From positions 186,001 to 250,000 of the forward strand of contig JAPDFF010000033.1 in NCBI GenBank assembly GCA_027569505.1: a DNA stretch of 64,000 nt, given 5' to 3'. The position numbers and the translations under genes were made by a program. The stretch's first letter is position 1, and the number at the start of each line of letters is the position of its first letter. This stretch comes from Chloridium humicola (Eukaryota; Ascomycota; Sordariomycetes; Chaetosphaeriales; Chaetosphaeriaceae). Below are positions 1 through 11,338 of the stretch, one piece after another. The notes under the pieces were generated by a model. That model ran no database searches and was not told the origin of the DNA. It was given only the letters and a program-made list of their open reading frames with translations.

Positions 1-1136
1 GGCGTAGGCCTGCTCGGTGCCGTAGTAGACGATGGGGATACCGCGGGAGAGAATGACGTAGGCGAGGCAGTTCTTGAGGAGCGTGGTGTCGCCCTTCTTG
101 CTGAGCCAGCGGGCGTTGTCGTGGTTGTCGAGGAAGGTGCCCAAGGCGGCGGCGTCGGGGAAGGTGTTGCCGATGCGGTCGTGCATGGCAATGAGGTCGC
201 CCACAGAGCCCTTTTGCTGGTAGAAATTGTTCATGGGGTAGTAGATGCCGTAGTCGAGGACACCGCCCATGTTGCGGGCGTAGTCGGCGAGGTACTCCGG
301 GTTGGGGTCCCAGACCTCGCCGATGGTGTAGACGCCGGAGGCGTCCGAGAACTCCTTCCAGAAATCCTTCTCGACGTGCTTGACGGTGTCGAGACGGAGA
401 CCGTCCCAGCTGTACTCCTTGACAAACCACTGGATCCACGTCTTCATCGCGGTGCGAACGGCGGGGTTCTTGGTCGCGATGTCGGGCAGGCCCGCGATCC
501 AGCAGTTCTCGACGCTGTTTTGGTCGTTGTAGTTGATCTCGCACTTGGTGTTGTACCCGCTCGCCTGGTTGAGGGGCTCGGGCCTGAACTCGGCAATGTT
601 GCCGGCACCCATGTGATTGGCGACGATATCGGCCATCATGTACATGCCCTAGGGATGTTAGTTTCGTTTGAAGGGCACTGGGGATTGATCAGCGGATAAT
701 TACCCTCGAGTGGGCCGCAGCGATAAGACTCTTCAGGTCGTCGGCGGTGCCATAGTGGGAGTTGATGGAATACAGATCCTTGGCCCAGTAGCCGTGATAC
801 CCGCCAGGGGTGTCTAGAGAATCACATTAGATCTTACATCAAGACACAAACTTACGAGAAAGACTTACTCTCAACGACAGGAGTGAGCCAGATGGCATCG
901 AAGCCCATTCCCTGAATGTAGTCCAGCTTCGACTCGATGCCCTTAAAAGTGCCGCCGCAGTACTGGCCGAGGTCTCCGCATCCAGCGGTGCCGTCGTTGG
1001 CGCCCTTTGCAATGCGGTCGGTGAGGATGAAGTAGATGTTGCGCGACTTCCAGGCCGCGGCGTCGGCTGCTTGGGCGCCCGAGGAGAACCCCAGGGCGGC
1101 AGCCAGAAAAGTGAAGAGAGAGGTAGAGACCTTCAT
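1..1136 (-). CDS. Secreted alpha-amylase, GH13 (3' part outside window)
   Basis: Secreted endo-acting alpha-1,4-glucanase of the fungal TAKA-amylase type, for starch use. Exons 1136-869, 813-704 and 648-1 join in frame through GT-AG introns of 55 bp each; 342 residues are visible and the C-terminus lies beyond the left edge. Residues 1-23 form a signal peptide ending in AQA. The GH13 signatures are all present: an ADIVANH segment, the nucleophile in GLRLDTVKH (about D213), the acid/base in TIGEVW (about E237) and the transition-state Asp in FLDNHDNARW (about D303). Family members are about 480-500 residues, so roughly a third is missing. It is divergent from the membrane-protein gene at 2338, with a 1.2 kb shared upstream region. 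The family assignment is secure; any starch-binding domain would be off the window. Confidence 0.95.
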
Positions 1137-2337
1137 GGTGACGGACCGTGACGTGAAAGAGATGTTAAGATGTGGCTACTGTCTATTGCTGTCTCTTTCG
1201 GCGCGAGCTACGAGCCTTTATCCTCCCACCTCAGCCTTCCGGAGGCTGCCTCGTGGGACGCGCATGGTCACGCTGGCCCTCTGCCGGTCCTACACACTCA
1301 AGTGTTTGTTCAGTGCGGTGATTGCAGTCGCCCCTTGCCGCACCTCTGCGCACCTTTGGACCAGTGTCACGCACTGTCGCGCAGCCTTGGGTTGTTTCAA
1401 GAACTGCGATCGGCCCGCAGATTTGCCCGAGGCTGTCGCGTTGCGGGAGGCGAAGGTGTTGACGGCTGCACGAACCTTGGACTTGGGGGTTTTGTGCGTC
1501 CGAGCGTGCTTCATCCAAAACCCCATGTCCGCTCTAGCGAGGTCGAAGAGGGACGAAGAGGGTGAAGAGGAATGAAGACTCGGCCCGAAAGGGTGGGCTT
1601 GGCGCTTGGCGGGGCAGCCCGTGTGCCTGGCCTAAGTGGGTCAACGGCCAGCTCCCCCACATTTTTGAGTTCCGTGCAGTGTGGGGGAGTTGGATGGAAC
1701 GATTCTGGGGAAGCGCGCTTCGAGCCCTCAGTTGTTTGCCGCTCCTGCTTTCACCATCCACACACAACTCAGTGGCCACACTCTTGAACCTGGAAGGCGG
1801 AGCCGAAGAAGCATCCAACAACTCTCACCAGGACTTGGAAGATGGCAAGATGCTCGTGTCCGACTGGATATTGAAAAGATGATGACCATCTCAATAATCC
1901 ATAATTATCCATTGGATGATTGGTGGATGGGATGATGGATGTGGGTTTGAGGTTTGTCCGAACTCTGATGGCAACGCAGGGTTAGGGTTGGCACCCAAAG
2001 TCGCCACAAACACCACTGACATCATACTTTTGATGCAAGCATCGCACCCACCAAAAACCTCCAATGATGCACGTCATATCGGATGTTTCCATGGATTCTT
2101 TCCAGCAATGCAGCCATCCACCGGCACCGTTTTCTCTCGGCAATCTTTCTCTGCGTCTTCCATTGCAGATCGCAGGCGCTGTAGTTCGGCGCGGCACACA
2201 TCATCCTCCACGATTCCGATGGCCCTCGACTGCCCAGACTTGAACAGAGCCGGCCCTATTTACCAGCGATCGCCTCCTTCGGCCCTTTCTCGACCGCTAC
2301 CCCAGATATAGCCCTTTACCCCACGAAGTAACCCAGC
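1137..2337. other. Divergent intergenic region
   Basis: This is the shared upstream region of the amylase (minus) and the membrane-protein gene (plus). Short overlapping ORFs on both strands have no recognisable domain. The only motif seen is a telobox-like 11-mer at 1979-1989, listed separately. Confidence 0.6.
1979..1989 (+). promoter_or_regulatory. Telobox-like motif GGGTTAGGGTT
   Basis: Exact 11-mer matching 1.8 turns of the TTAGGG telomere repeat, about 350 bp upstream of the start at 2338. The same 11-mer recurs in other intergenic regions of this window. Tbf1/Teb1-type Myb proteins bind TTAGGG repeats in yeast promoters; a role here is inferred. Confidence 0.45.
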
Positions 2338-3491
2338 ATGCCGAACGACACGAGACACCTCGACGAGCCGAAGCCACCTCCGTCGACCTCCGACACGTCC
2401 ACGTCCCCTGACACCTTCCCCCCAGACACGGCCCGCTCCCCGCGCCTCTCCACCGCTACATCCCGTGGGGTCATCGGCCCCGTCGACTTCTCAGAGCTGC
2501 CGGGCCTCCCCCGTCTACGCTACCGCATCCTCGACTTCAAGGTCAAGCTCGCCATCGTCGTCTTCCTGCTGGTTCTCGAGTCCAGCCTACTACCAATATC
2601 CCTCTACTATGGCCTCATCCTGGGGACGACCCTACGCCCAGGTACGCCCTGCACCCATCCCCTTTTGACCCTCCCACAGCTAACCTTTCTGCGCACAGGG
2701 ATCGTCTTCGCAATCATCACCTCCTTCTTCGGCATCGTAACCGGCATCGAATTCGGCCTGCGCTGCCTCAAGCTCATCCTCAAGGGCGACACCTACCGGC
2801 CCGTGGGCGGCACCCGCTGGAGTTTCGACTTCACGCACTGGACGCTCTCCTTCGGATACACTGTCATGACAGGCATCCTCATCGGCGCGTCCATCCCGCA
2901 CAACCCGCTGGTCCGCCCGCTCGCCATCCCCGTCTCGCTGTTCCTTATCCAGGTCGGCTGCCAGCTGGTGTGGACCGCGTGGATGAACAAGACGGGGCGC
3001 CCGGCGCCGTGTAAGATCAGTTCCGTGCCGAAGGGCGGGAGGGTGCCGCCGTTGGTGATGACGATCGTGGAGGATATTGTGGGGGTGGATGGCGCCGGTG
3101 GGAGGGAGTACCGAAATGCGCTGTGGGCGCGGTATGAGGCTAGTCCGAGGTTTAGGAAGATGATCTGGACGCAGAATTGGTTTTGGGCGGTGGGGGCGCT
3201 GATCGATGGGATTGGGACGTTGGTGGTTATTTGGACTGTGCCTGAAAGGGTGGCTTATGGTGTTGGTGAGTTTTTTTAAGCGCCGGGTGATTGGTTGTGG
3301 TGTTGAGCCAACAAGACTAACGCATTGTTCCAGGTTGGGGAAGCCCCTTTATTTTCGTCCTCCTTTGGACAATTATTTCAGTCAGTTGGGTGCGGCGCGC
3401 GCTTAGGAGGGAAAAGGAGATCTGGCGCGACGAGCATCCCCGGGACAAAGCAGCGAGAGGGTCGGAGACGGTCACCCAACAAAGCACATAG
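2338..3491 (+). CDS. Multi-pass membrane protein of unknown function
   Basis: I do not recognise the family by name. Three exons (2338-2641, 2699-3265, 3334-3491) give 342 residues. The first intron is 57 bp and in frame, so the ORF reads through it. The second (3266-3333, with a CTAAC branch site) must be removed to avoid an early stop and to gain the last membrane helix. The N-terminus (about 1-50) is Pro/Ser/Thr-rich and probably cytosolic. Hydrophobic segments follow near residues 62-88, 103-125, 150-170, 180-205, 270-290 and 300-318, ending in a basic, hydrophilic tail. No catalytic motif is visible. The next gene starts only 184 bp downstream. A transporter or scaffold role cannot be told from sequence. 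Confidence 0.8.
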
Positions 3492-3675
3492 GTGGCGTTG
3501 CTGGCAAAAAACAAACACGTTGGTTCTGCATTCCACACTCACCCCCTTACAAAGCGCAATAGAAAGTATAAAGACCCCTCTCCACGGCCGGTCCCTTCAA
3601 ATTGTCCCGGCGACCGCGAGTCTCACCATCCTCAAGCCATGCAAACCTCTCATTTTTTCCCCAATCACCACCACA

Positions 3676-4764
3676 ATGACATCCCTATCACTAACCTCCC
3701 TCCCACACGAACTAATCCTCCACATCGCCTCCTCCCCACTCCTCGACACCACCAGCCTGTGCGCCCTCCTCCAAGCCAGCAAACACTTTTACCACATCCT
3801 CTGGGAGGTCCTGTACGCCCGCGTCAGGCACCACCCCGTCGGGCTGATCCGATGTATCCTCCGCGGCGTTTGGTCGGCGGTGGCTAAGTTTATTGAGGTC
3901 CGCGTGGATGTTAATGCTAGGGTTGAGTGCGAGGATGGGTTTGGTGATAATGGCGGGATGGCGTTTGAGGCGTTTCCGTTTACGTATCCTCTCTTAGCGG
4001 CGGTGGTGGGCGGGAGGGGGGAGATTGTGGGGGAGTTGGTGAAGAGGGGGGCGGTTGTTGAGGCGCGGGTGGAGAGGGAGGTGTTTTGGGCGATGCATCC
4101 GGATTGTCCATGGGATGGGGCCAGTGTGCATACCGCGTTCTCGGTGGCGTTGATGCTTGGGCAGAAGGAGGAGGGGGTGCTGGGGAGGTTGGTGGACGGG
4201 TTGGGGGATTTGGATGCCGTGGTTTGTGTGAGGATGGGGGTGGAGTATACTGCCCTGGAGCTGGCGGCGTTGTGTTTGAGGCCGGGGGTGGTGAGGAGGT
4301 TGTTAAAGAGGGGGGCGGATCCGAATTGGAGGGGGCATAGGGAGGAGGAGGGGACGGCGGTGTTGCATGTGTTGTTGGCGGATTGGGGGGTGCTGGGGGA
4401 GGTTGAGAGGGGGAAGGGAGGGGAGGGGAGGTTGATGGAGGTCGTGAGGCTGTTGCTTGAGGGTGGTGCGGATCCGTGGTTGAAGAAGGGCTGTGGGGAG
4501 TGTGAGGGGGAAAGGGAGGGGTGTGGGTGTGGTGGGAAGTTGATGGTGTGGGGCTTGGGCTGTTTTCATCCGTGTGAGAGGGTGAGGAGACATTTCAGGG
4601 AGCTGGGGCATCGGCAGGTGTGCCCCAAGGTGGTTTGTAGGGGAAATAAAGATAGATATGCGGTGAGCGGAGAGGAGATGGACGGACATTGTGAGGTAGA
4701 TATAGACATGGTGCTGGAGGTTGTAGAGATGGAGAATCAGCTATGGTGTTCCGAAGTAGTATAA
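3676..4764 (+). CDS. F-box protein with ankyrin-like repeats
   Basis: Predicted substrate-recruiting subunit of an SCF ubiquitin ligase. The N-terminus (about residues 6-45) reads SLPHELILHIASSPLLD and carries the leucine/proline pattern of an F-box, with an HFYHI segment after it. Residues 75-300 contain degenerate ankyrin units, seen as LVKRGA, LLKRGADPN and LLLEGGADP. I start at the ATG at 3676 because the F-box begins right after it; the frame is open further upstream but that part looks like leader. The protein is 362 residues and intronless. The coding strand is C-rich over the first 60 codons and strongly G-rich after about 3960, unlike the housekeeping genes. Substrates are unknown. 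Confidence 0.8.
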   Translation: MTSLSLTSLPHELILHIASSPLLDTTSLCALLQASKHFYHILWEVLYARVRHHPVGLIRCILRGVWSAVAKFIEVRVDVNARVECEDGFGDNGGMAFEAFPFTYPLLAAVVGGRGEIVGELVKRGAVVEARVEREVFWAMHPDCPWDGASVHTAFSVALMLGQKEEGVLGRLVDGLGDLDAVVCVRMGVEYTALELAALCLRPGVVRRLLKRGADPNWRGHREEEGTAVLHVLLADWGVLGEVERGKGGEGRLMEVVRLLLEGGADPWLKKGCGECEGEREGCGCGGKLMVWGLGCFHPCERVRRHFRELGHRQVCPKVVCRGNKDRYAVSGEEMDGHCEVDIDMVLEVVEMENQLWCSEVV

Positions 4765-5039
4765 TATGGAACTGGCGCAAAACAAATGGGTAGAAACCCC
4801 ATGTGTCATGCAGGTCATCCCGTGTCCGAGTTTCTTGGTTGTAATGAGGGGATGGAAACCGGAAGCCATAACCCTCAAGTCACTCCCACGTTCACTTGCT
4901 GTCTCGTTGAGAAATCATGCTTGGTTTTACGCTGTCTAATGCACCTTTTCTCTACCTCCTCTACCGCTGGACAGCGGCTGCCGCATCTACTCTGAAAAGA
5001 ATGCCCTTTCCAGCCCCTTTCCAAACCTGACCCTCCATG

Positions 5040-5990
5040 TTAGAGACGGTTCCGCAGTTTCTGATCAGCCAAAAACCTCCTCAGATTATCCACAATCAGC
5101 TCCTCCGCGCCCTGCGGCCTCCCCCCGGCCGCATGAGGCGACAGAATCAGATTCTTCGCCTTATACAGCTTATTCCCCTCCGGCAACGGCTCCGTCTCAA
5201 ACACATCCAGCGCGGCCCCCCCAATCCTCTCCTCCTCCAACGCCTCAAACAACGCATCCTCATCCACACTCGACCCCCGTCCCACATTCACCACCCACGC
5301 ATGCTTCGGCAGCATCTTCAACCTCTCCCCATTCAGCGCATGCTTCGTGCTCTCATCCCCAGGCAAAATCATAACCAACACATCCGTCTCGCTTAACACC
5401 CCCTCCAGCCTCTCCTCCCCCACCACCTCCGTCCCCGCCCTCACGCCCGCCGTCCTCGCCACCCCCGTCACCGTCGCCCCCAGCGCCGTCAACACGGGCG
5501 TCAAGCACTTTGCAATATTCCCAAACCCCCACACCGTAACCCTTGCATCCCTCAGCGTCTTGAACGTTCCGGGCTCCCGGTCAGGTTGCGGCCCGCCAAG
5601 ATGCCCCGGCCACTTGCCCTCGTTCTGCCAGTCGCGCATCTCATGGAACCTTCTTGCCGCAACAAGCATCAACCCCAGGGTATGCTCAGCAACGGTGCGG
5701 TCATGGAGCCCCGAGCCGGTGGTGACGGCGATGCGGGTGGTGTCGAACCCGGCCGCGAGCACGTCGTTGGGGCCGGCGGCGAGGGATTGGATCCAGCGGA
5801 GGTTGGGGAGGTTTTGCGCGGCGAAGGAGAGGTTGGCGGGGGAGTTGGCCCAGGTTACGAGGATTGTGGCGTCGAGGAGGGAGGGGGGGAGGGTGGGGGC
5901 GCGGGCGTCGTAGGGGTGCAGGGTGAGGGTGGGGAAGCCGGCGAGGCGGGTAGGGTTGAGTTTGAGGGTGGTGGGGTAGAGGAGTTTCAT
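5040..5990 (-). CDS. D-isomer-specific 2-hydroxyacid dehydrogenase
   Basis: NAD(P)H-dependent reductase of 2-oxoacids to D-2-hydroxyacids (glyoxylate/hydroxypyruvate-reductase-like group). It is intronless and 316 residues long, usual for the family. The Rossmann nucleotide-binding loop is VWGFGNIAK, with Ala in place of the third Gly of GxGxxG. The catalytic triad is visible: Arg in VNVGRGS, Glu in FETEPLPEG and His in LSPHAAGG. I start at the ATG at 5990 because the sequence upstream in frame is low-complexity Ser/Thr/Asn leader. It has no targeting signal and is probably cytosolic. The gene is divergent from ADE1. Its substrate cannot be fixed from sequence; the NAD/NADP choice is also open. 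Confidence 0.9.
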   Translation of the reverse strand: MKLLYPTTLKLNPTRLAGFPTLTLHPYDARAPTLPPSLLDATILVTWANSPANLSFAAQNLPNLRWIQSLAAGPNDVLAAGFDTTRIAVTTGSGLHDRTVAEHTLGLMLVAARRFHEMRDWQNEGKWPGHLGGPQPDREPGTFKTLRDARVTVWGFGNIAKCLTPVLTALGATVTGVARTAGVRAGTEVVGEERLEGVLSETDVLVMILPGDESTKHALNGERLKMLPKHAWVVNVGRGSSVDEDALFEALEEERIGGAALDVFETEPLPEGNKLYKAKNLILSPHAAGGRPQGAEELIVDNLRRFLADQKLRNRL

Positions 5991-6997
5991 TTTGGTGGTG
6001 TTGTGGGTGGTGTGTTTGTTGTTGGAGATGAGGTTGGGGTTGAGTTGAGAAAGTGGTGAGAGTGAGTGAGACGGGTTGTTGTTGATGATAAGGACGGGAG
6101 TTGGAGAGGACGGTGGACCACGACAAGTCCGGGGCGGGGCCGTGGGGAAGGGTCCGCTGTCGGCACAGCAAGCGGCTGGACGGCGGCCTGTTTCGGGTAT
6201 GACGCCGGTGGAGCGGTTGCCCAATCAGTCTTTCCGCTGCCAGCAATTGGTGGAACAATGTGGCCGAGACGGACAGTTCGGCGCGTTGATGTCTCGCCCG
6301 ACCTCTGTCTCGTGACTTTCGCCCCGGAGTCTTCGGGAGATGTTGCCTCCCGGGCCGTGTTGGGCTCTTTATTCCGGGTCGTGCTCATTAGTCTCTTCGC
6401 TTTTCAGGACCTTGGCCGCGTCTAGGTTTTGCTAGATGAGGCATCCTCCATCGCACAAATCTTTGCCATCAATCCAAGATCAACAACGACAGCAACACAC
6501 AAGGTCTTCATCCTGGCGCCATCTGGTTGCCCAGGCAGACCCCATTGATTGACCACGTGTAGGAATTGACGAGCTGTCACCGTAAAATTAGCGGCTCTGA
6601 AACGGCGAGACATGATTCCTGAAGAGTTCAAGTTTGATGTCGACGGTGAAGACTGAGATTTTGAAGTCCCAGCAGCGTGGTCCTGGGTGGAAGAGTGGCT
6701 CGAAAGTGCATTTAACGCGTTGCGGGGCCCCACCTTAGTGCCCCGCGTCCCGATATCGCGTCGGTTGCTGCCCCGCTTCAAGATTTTCCATGCAACGCAA
6801 GAGTCAGAGCAGTTCAGAAAGGCAGGACTCTGTAAATCGGAAGCTTTTCTCGCAGTTGGTTTGAGCTTGACAGTTCTTCAACGTGTCTGTCTTTACAAAA
6901 GCGATTAAGTCTCATCAACCATCACCCCATCCAAAACTCGGGTCCCTGCATCAATAACTGCACGCCATCGACTGGAGTCATCGAGTCTTCAACCAAA
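5991..6997. other. Divergent intergenic region
   Basis: Shared upstream region of the hydroxyacid dehydrogenase and ADE1. It contains a 119-codon minus-strand ORF (6422-6781) without recognisable domains, which I take as spurious. No RNA gene or repeat was seen. Confidence 0.6.
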
Positions 6998-8663
6998 ATG
7001 GCCGCCCAAGTTCTCACCAGCATTCCGCTTACCTCTCTTCCCCGGCTGGCTCACGGCAAAGTTCGGTATGCAATTGCCATTTCCACTTCCTACTCAACCT
7101 GTATCACCTTCAACTCCTCAAGCAGCACAACAGCGACATCCCTGCAGCCACCCTACCGTCACTCACATCCAGGGTCCAAGACTAACACCAGTCCTGCAGG
7201 GACCTTTTTACTCTCCCTGATAACGGCGAGAAGCCTACACTGCTTTTCGTGACTTCAGGTGACTTGCCATTTCTACATCTTCAGCTCAGTTGAACTGACT
7301 GCAAACCCAGACCGCATCAGCGCCTATGACGTCATCCTCAAGGTGAGCATTTACATGGCCGGGTGTGATCATCCATCTGGCAGTGTTGACACAGCCCGCA
7401 GAACGGCATCCCCAACAAGGGCAAGATCTTGACCCTGCTGTCGGCGAAATGGTTCGACGTGCTCTCCTCCCGCATCCCGGGCCTGAAGCACCACTTCCTT
7501 CACCTTGGCCCGCCCTCCATTCCTGGGCTGGTCACTGCGGACGAGGCGACGATGCTGCTTGGCCGTTCCATGACCGTTCGGTATGTATTCGAGAGAAATA
7601 TAACCATCAGAAGGTTGCTGACGTTTTATTCCATAGCCGTCTCAAGATCTTCCCCATTGAGGCAATCGGTACGCCCGTTGTCTCACACAAGGTGGTTTCC
7701 GGGTATTTCGGAGCTAACATTTCGTCGAACAGTCCGTGGCTATGTCACCGGAAGCGCCTGGGCAGAGTCAGTCCACTCTGTGATTATAACCTGCCCTAGA
7801 ACCAGCTGCTGACAGCTGCCCCAGGTACGAGAAGACCCAGACGATCCACGGCCTCTCCCAGCCTGCCGGCCTCGGCCGCTGCGAGCGCCTCCCCAAGCCC
7901 ATCTACACCCCCTCCACCAAGGCCGAGCTTGGCGGGAAAGATGAGAACATCTCTCCCGAGGAGGCTAGGAAGATTGTCGGCGACAAGTATGCCTCGCGCA
8001 TTGAGGAGCTGGCCCTGGCCTGCTACAAGGCGGGCGCTGCGTATGCTGAGGAGCGGGGGATTATCATTGTGGGTTTGCTCGGCATGCACTGTAGGATATC
8101 ACGAGGCCTGACTGACATTTGGGACAGGCGGACACCAAGTTCGAGTTTGGCTTGGACGAGGAGACGGATGAGATCTACCTCGTTGATGAGGTTCTGACGT
8201 GAGTGAATCAAGCCTCCCCCAAGGTCATGGCAAGACGATCCCCAGGACAAACTGACATTGCTTCAGACCCGACTCCTCGCGCTTCTGGAGCAAGACCGAC
8301 TACCAAGGTAAGTCGCCAGAGGCCCCTACTGCTGGGCACCGCCATCCATGCTAACAAGTATTCCAGTCGGTCGTGAACAGGACTCTTGTACGTACCCCGG
8401 GTGTCTCAGCGAAGAAGATGAGCCGAATACTAACCTCCCGCAGTTGACAAGCAGGTCCTCCGGAACTGGCTGACGGACAACGGTCTGGTACGTGTCCGGA
8501 GTTTTAAGCATGTTTTGAGAGGTTTGCTGACTGTAATTAGAAAGCAAAGGAGGGCGTCGAGATGCCTCCCGAGGTTGTCGAAAAGACGAAGGGACGGTAC
8601 ACTGAGGTGTTTGAGCTCCTCACTGGTGAGTCGTTGGAGCAGGCGTTGAAGGCCTTGGCGTAG
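6998..8663 (+). CDS. ADE1: SAICAR synthetase (phosphoribosylaminoimidazole-succinocarboxamide synthase)
   Basis: Joins aspartate to CAIR with ATP to make SAICAR in de novo purine synthesis, in the cytosol. Eleven short introns split it into 12 exons; joining them gives about 315 residues, normal for fungal Ade1. Recognisable stretches are the start LAHGKVRDLF (ATP-binding loop), FVTSDRISAYDV, NGIPNKGKILT, IEAIVRGYVTGSAW, IIIADTKFEFG, LVDEVLTPDSSRFW and the C-terminal TGESLEQALKALA. Introns follow KVR, VTS, ILK, TVR, EAI, AWAE, GIII, VLT, DYQ, QDS and NGL, and all junctions restore the family sequence. Base composition is even along the gene, as in other core genes here. This is among the safest calls in the window. 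Confidence 0.96.
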
Positions 8664-9489
8664 CCGGAGTTGAAGTGGAAGGGGTTGAGAGGATGGTGAG
8701 GGAGTTCGTGCCACTAGTTGGTCGCTTTTTGACCCGTGTATTCGCTTGTAGGTGGTCGTTGACGTCATTAGATTCCCTGTTCTTGAGATCTCCGATGCCC
8801 CGCGTATAGACATCTCTTTCCGTGGAGTCGTGGACCCCTCGTCGAACTTTCCATGTGCCGAGGCTGAGACTCGTTTGCGCATCATTTTTCGTCTTCTTGA
8901 TCAAGCCATGTTGGGCTCCAGACGACGACCCAATGCTCCCTTTATCAATCCGCGTATTTTTGCCGAGGAGCTGACACTGGGGAGGCTGAGCGAGCCTCAC
9001 CATCCTTGCAAGATGACCCCGGCTCGAGGAAGCGCGGTCCGCGTATCCCAGGGATCGTTGGGCTGAGTGGGCTGGATTTTGTCGATTCCGATTCGACACA
9101 GAGCTATACGCGTATACGGCAATCTCCACAGCGGGCCCAAAAGGTCTGCCCATGCATCTCCTCAACGTGGTTGTGGTGGCTGTGAGATGGGAAACCTTCC
9201 AGGCCCGCGGCGTTGGTAAAAGCCGGGAAATTCGATCTGGCTATGCATATGACGCGTCAAAAGCGACCCCTTCCCGGCCCGGGGGACGGACAGTCCCGTT
9301 GTCTTTGTCTTTTTGTCTTTAAAGACTGTTCTCTTTTGAGGCGCCCAACTTGAAGTTTCCGGAGCGCTGACAATCTCCTGATCTCAACGCCCGGAATCTG
9401 CTATCCACGAATCGGCAAACTGCTGATAGGACGACGAACCTAATCAACACTCGCCTCACACCTCCGAACCAGATTCCAGCCGAAGCACC
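8664..9489. other. Intergenic region
   Basis: Region between the ADE1 stop and the RTA1-type gene. Antisense ORFs run across the last ADE1 exons into it but show no domain. Nothing else is recognised. Confidence 0.6.
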
Positions 9490-10612
9490 ATGGCCGGCGG
9501 CGGCAACAGCCACGAGACAGCCATTGGCGAGTTCAAGCTCTACCGATACGACCCGAACCTCGCAGCCAACATCGTCTTCGCCGCCATCTTCGTCGTCGCA
9601 GCAGTGGGCCACGTCTTTTTGCTATGGCGGAGGAAGATCTGGTACTTTATCCCGTTCGTGATAGGATGCCTGTGTAAGCCTGCTCCCAAATCCCCTTTCC
9701 AAGGTCACCTCCCTAACACCCCCCAGTTGAGGCGATCGGGTACATCGGGCGTATCATCGCCGCCATCGAGGCGCCCGACTTCGGCCTCGGAACCTACATC
9801 CTTCAGACCCTCCTCATCCTCCTTGGGCCAGCGCTGTTTGCCGCCTCGATTTACATGATTCTCGGGCGCATGATCAGGCTGCTCGGTGCAGAGGAGTACG
9901 CGGTCGTCAGGACGAAGTGGATGACCAAGATCTTTGTCACGGGCGACGTCCTCTCTTTCCTCTTGCAGAGCGCCGGTACATACTCCTCCACCCCCCATCC
10001 CCTGTCTCCAATGATCGCTGACGTGTCTGCTTTCCAGGCGGCGGACTCATGGCCAAAGCCAAAACTCCCTCCGAGATGAAAATGGCCGAAAACGTCGTCC
10101 TCGGCGGCCTGGGCATCCAAGTCTGCTTCTTCGGCTTCTTCATCATCACGGCTGCCATCTTCCACATCCGCATCATCAAGAACCCCACCCGGACATCCTT
10201 CTCCATCACGTCCCCCTGGCGCACGCACATCCTCGCATTGTACGCCTCTTCCCTCCTGATCATGGTGCGCTCCGTCTTCCGCATGGTCGAGTTCGGCATG
10301 GGGAATGACAGCTTCCTGATGGAGAATGAGTGGTACCTGTTGGGACTGGATGGGATTCTGATGTTTTTGGTGGCGGTCATTTTCCTGTGGAGTCATCCGA
10401 GCAGGGCGCTGGTGGGGTATAAGGATGGGTTGGAGAGTGTTGCGAGTGGTGGGGAGGGGGGCGCGGCAGAGAGCTTTCAGATGGTTCAGGGGGGGGACGT
10501 GTCGCCGCAGCCGATGGCGGGGAGGAAGACGCCTGGGGCGTATGATACGGATGCGTCGATGATGGAGGCGAGGACGTATGGGGGGTACGATGCGGGCTCG
10601 TATGCGAGGTGA
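9490..10612 (+). CDS. RTA1-like seven-transmembrane protein
   Basis: Member of the fungal RTA1/RTM1 lipid-translocating exporter-like family, whose yeast members give resistance to aminocholesterol or molasses and respond to lipid stress. Exons 9490-9673, 9727-9975 and 10038-10612 give 335 residues. The typical landmarks are an N-terminal YRYDPNLAANIVF, helix 2 with EAIGYIGR, AASIYMILGRMIR, FVTGDVLSFLLQSAGGG and the late VFRMVEF. About seven hydrophobic helices are evident. The last 65 residues are a Gly/Ser-rich cytosolic tail. The coding strand turns G-rich after about 10340. The substrate is unknown; membrane location is secure. Confidence 0.93.
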
Positions 10613-11253
10613 GTGGGGGATAGATGTGAAGCAGAAAATGACTGAGGGGGTTGGGACTGGGCGGGGACGGGTTGCAGCGGGATGCTGATACTGATGAGAG
10701 GGACTTTGTGGTCTAGCGATTGGACTCGAAAGGGAACTGGCAGGCATGGCGCTCGGGGTTGGCTTATTTTTGGGCTTTTGTTTGTCATGGTTTTCGGGTT
10801 GCTCGGATACATTGGACTTATGGATAGAGTGGCTGCTTATTTAGAATACCAGATCGCCAAGATTAACATCAGAGATGCGAAACTTCGTGAGTCAAGGCCC
10901 TGTAGTTGACAACGAAGACAAGTTCAACGGCGTTGAAAGGTATGGACCCTAACCCTGACATCTCCTCACATTCCCCGAACCAGTTCCCCCTTTCCATCCC
11001 TTTTTCCAAGCCCAAACCTGAACCCAGTTCAAGCCCTACAACTCACAGTTCCAGAAGCCAACCAGTGGAGGCCTTCAACCTGAAGGTTCCATCCAAAATC
11101 TCTAAGGCCCCGCCAGAGGAATTTTCCAGTCCATGCGACCCACATCTTCCTGCCAAATCTAGCCCAAACTCCACGCTCCTCATTAGGGTTCAGCCCCAGC
11201 ATCACCACCTCAAAAGACCACATTCTCTCCCTTAACTACATCAACAAGCATTC
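10613..11253. other. Intergenic region with telobox-like motifs
   Basis: Gene-free region between the RTA1-type gene and the tRNA. A 75-codon ORF (10682-10909) contains one hydrophobic stretch but no recognisable family and probably lies in the 3' UTR. Telobox-like motifs occur at 10946-10956 and 11183-11190. Confidence 0.55.
10946..10956 (-). promoter_or_regulatory. Telobox-like motif (complement strand)
   Basis: ACCCTAACCCT on the plus strand, differing from the exact 11-mer only at its outer base, about 300 bp upstream of the tRNA-Ala gene. A second, shorter TTAGGGTT sits at 11183-11190. Confidence 0.35.
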
Positions 11254-11338
11254 GGGCGTGTGGCTCAGTTGGTAGAGCGTTCGCTTAGCATACTTACCTG
11301 TATGCGAAAGGTCCTGGGTTCGATTCCCAGCTCGTCCA
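11254..11338 (+). tRNA. tRNA-Ala (AGC) with a 12-nt anticodon-loop intron
   Basis: The cloverleaf folds by eye. The acceptor strands 11254-11260 and 11331-11337 pair with the G3-U70 wobble that marks alanine tRNAs and one U-U mismatch at 6-67. The D arm is GCTC/GAGC. The anticodon stem is TTCGC/GCGAA, the variable loop has 5 nt, and the T arm is CTGGG-TTCGATT-CCCAG. The anticodon AGC is at 11287-11289. An intron at 11291-11302 sits one base 3' of the anticodon, the canonical site. The discriminator base is A at 11338; CCA is not encoded. A T-run terminator is not obvious immediately downstream. Confidence 0.95.
11291..11302 (+). other. tRNA intron
   Basis: Twelve-nucleotide intron between A37 and T38 of the tRNA-Ala gene; removing it restores a seven-base anticodon loop. 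It would be cut by the tRNA splicing endonuclease. Confidence 0.85.

Noticed and set aside
1979..1989. Telomere end or internal telomere array
   Set aside because: Each site has fewer than two TTAGGG units; they are isolated motifs, not arrays.
6422..6781. 119-codon minus-strand ORF upstream of ADE1
   Set aside because: No domain, Ser/Thr/Asn-rich, and located in a divergent promoter region.
9851..10747. 298-codon minus-strand ORF opposite the RTA1-type gene
   Set aside because: Shadow frame with Pro/Arg/His-rich composition and no domain.
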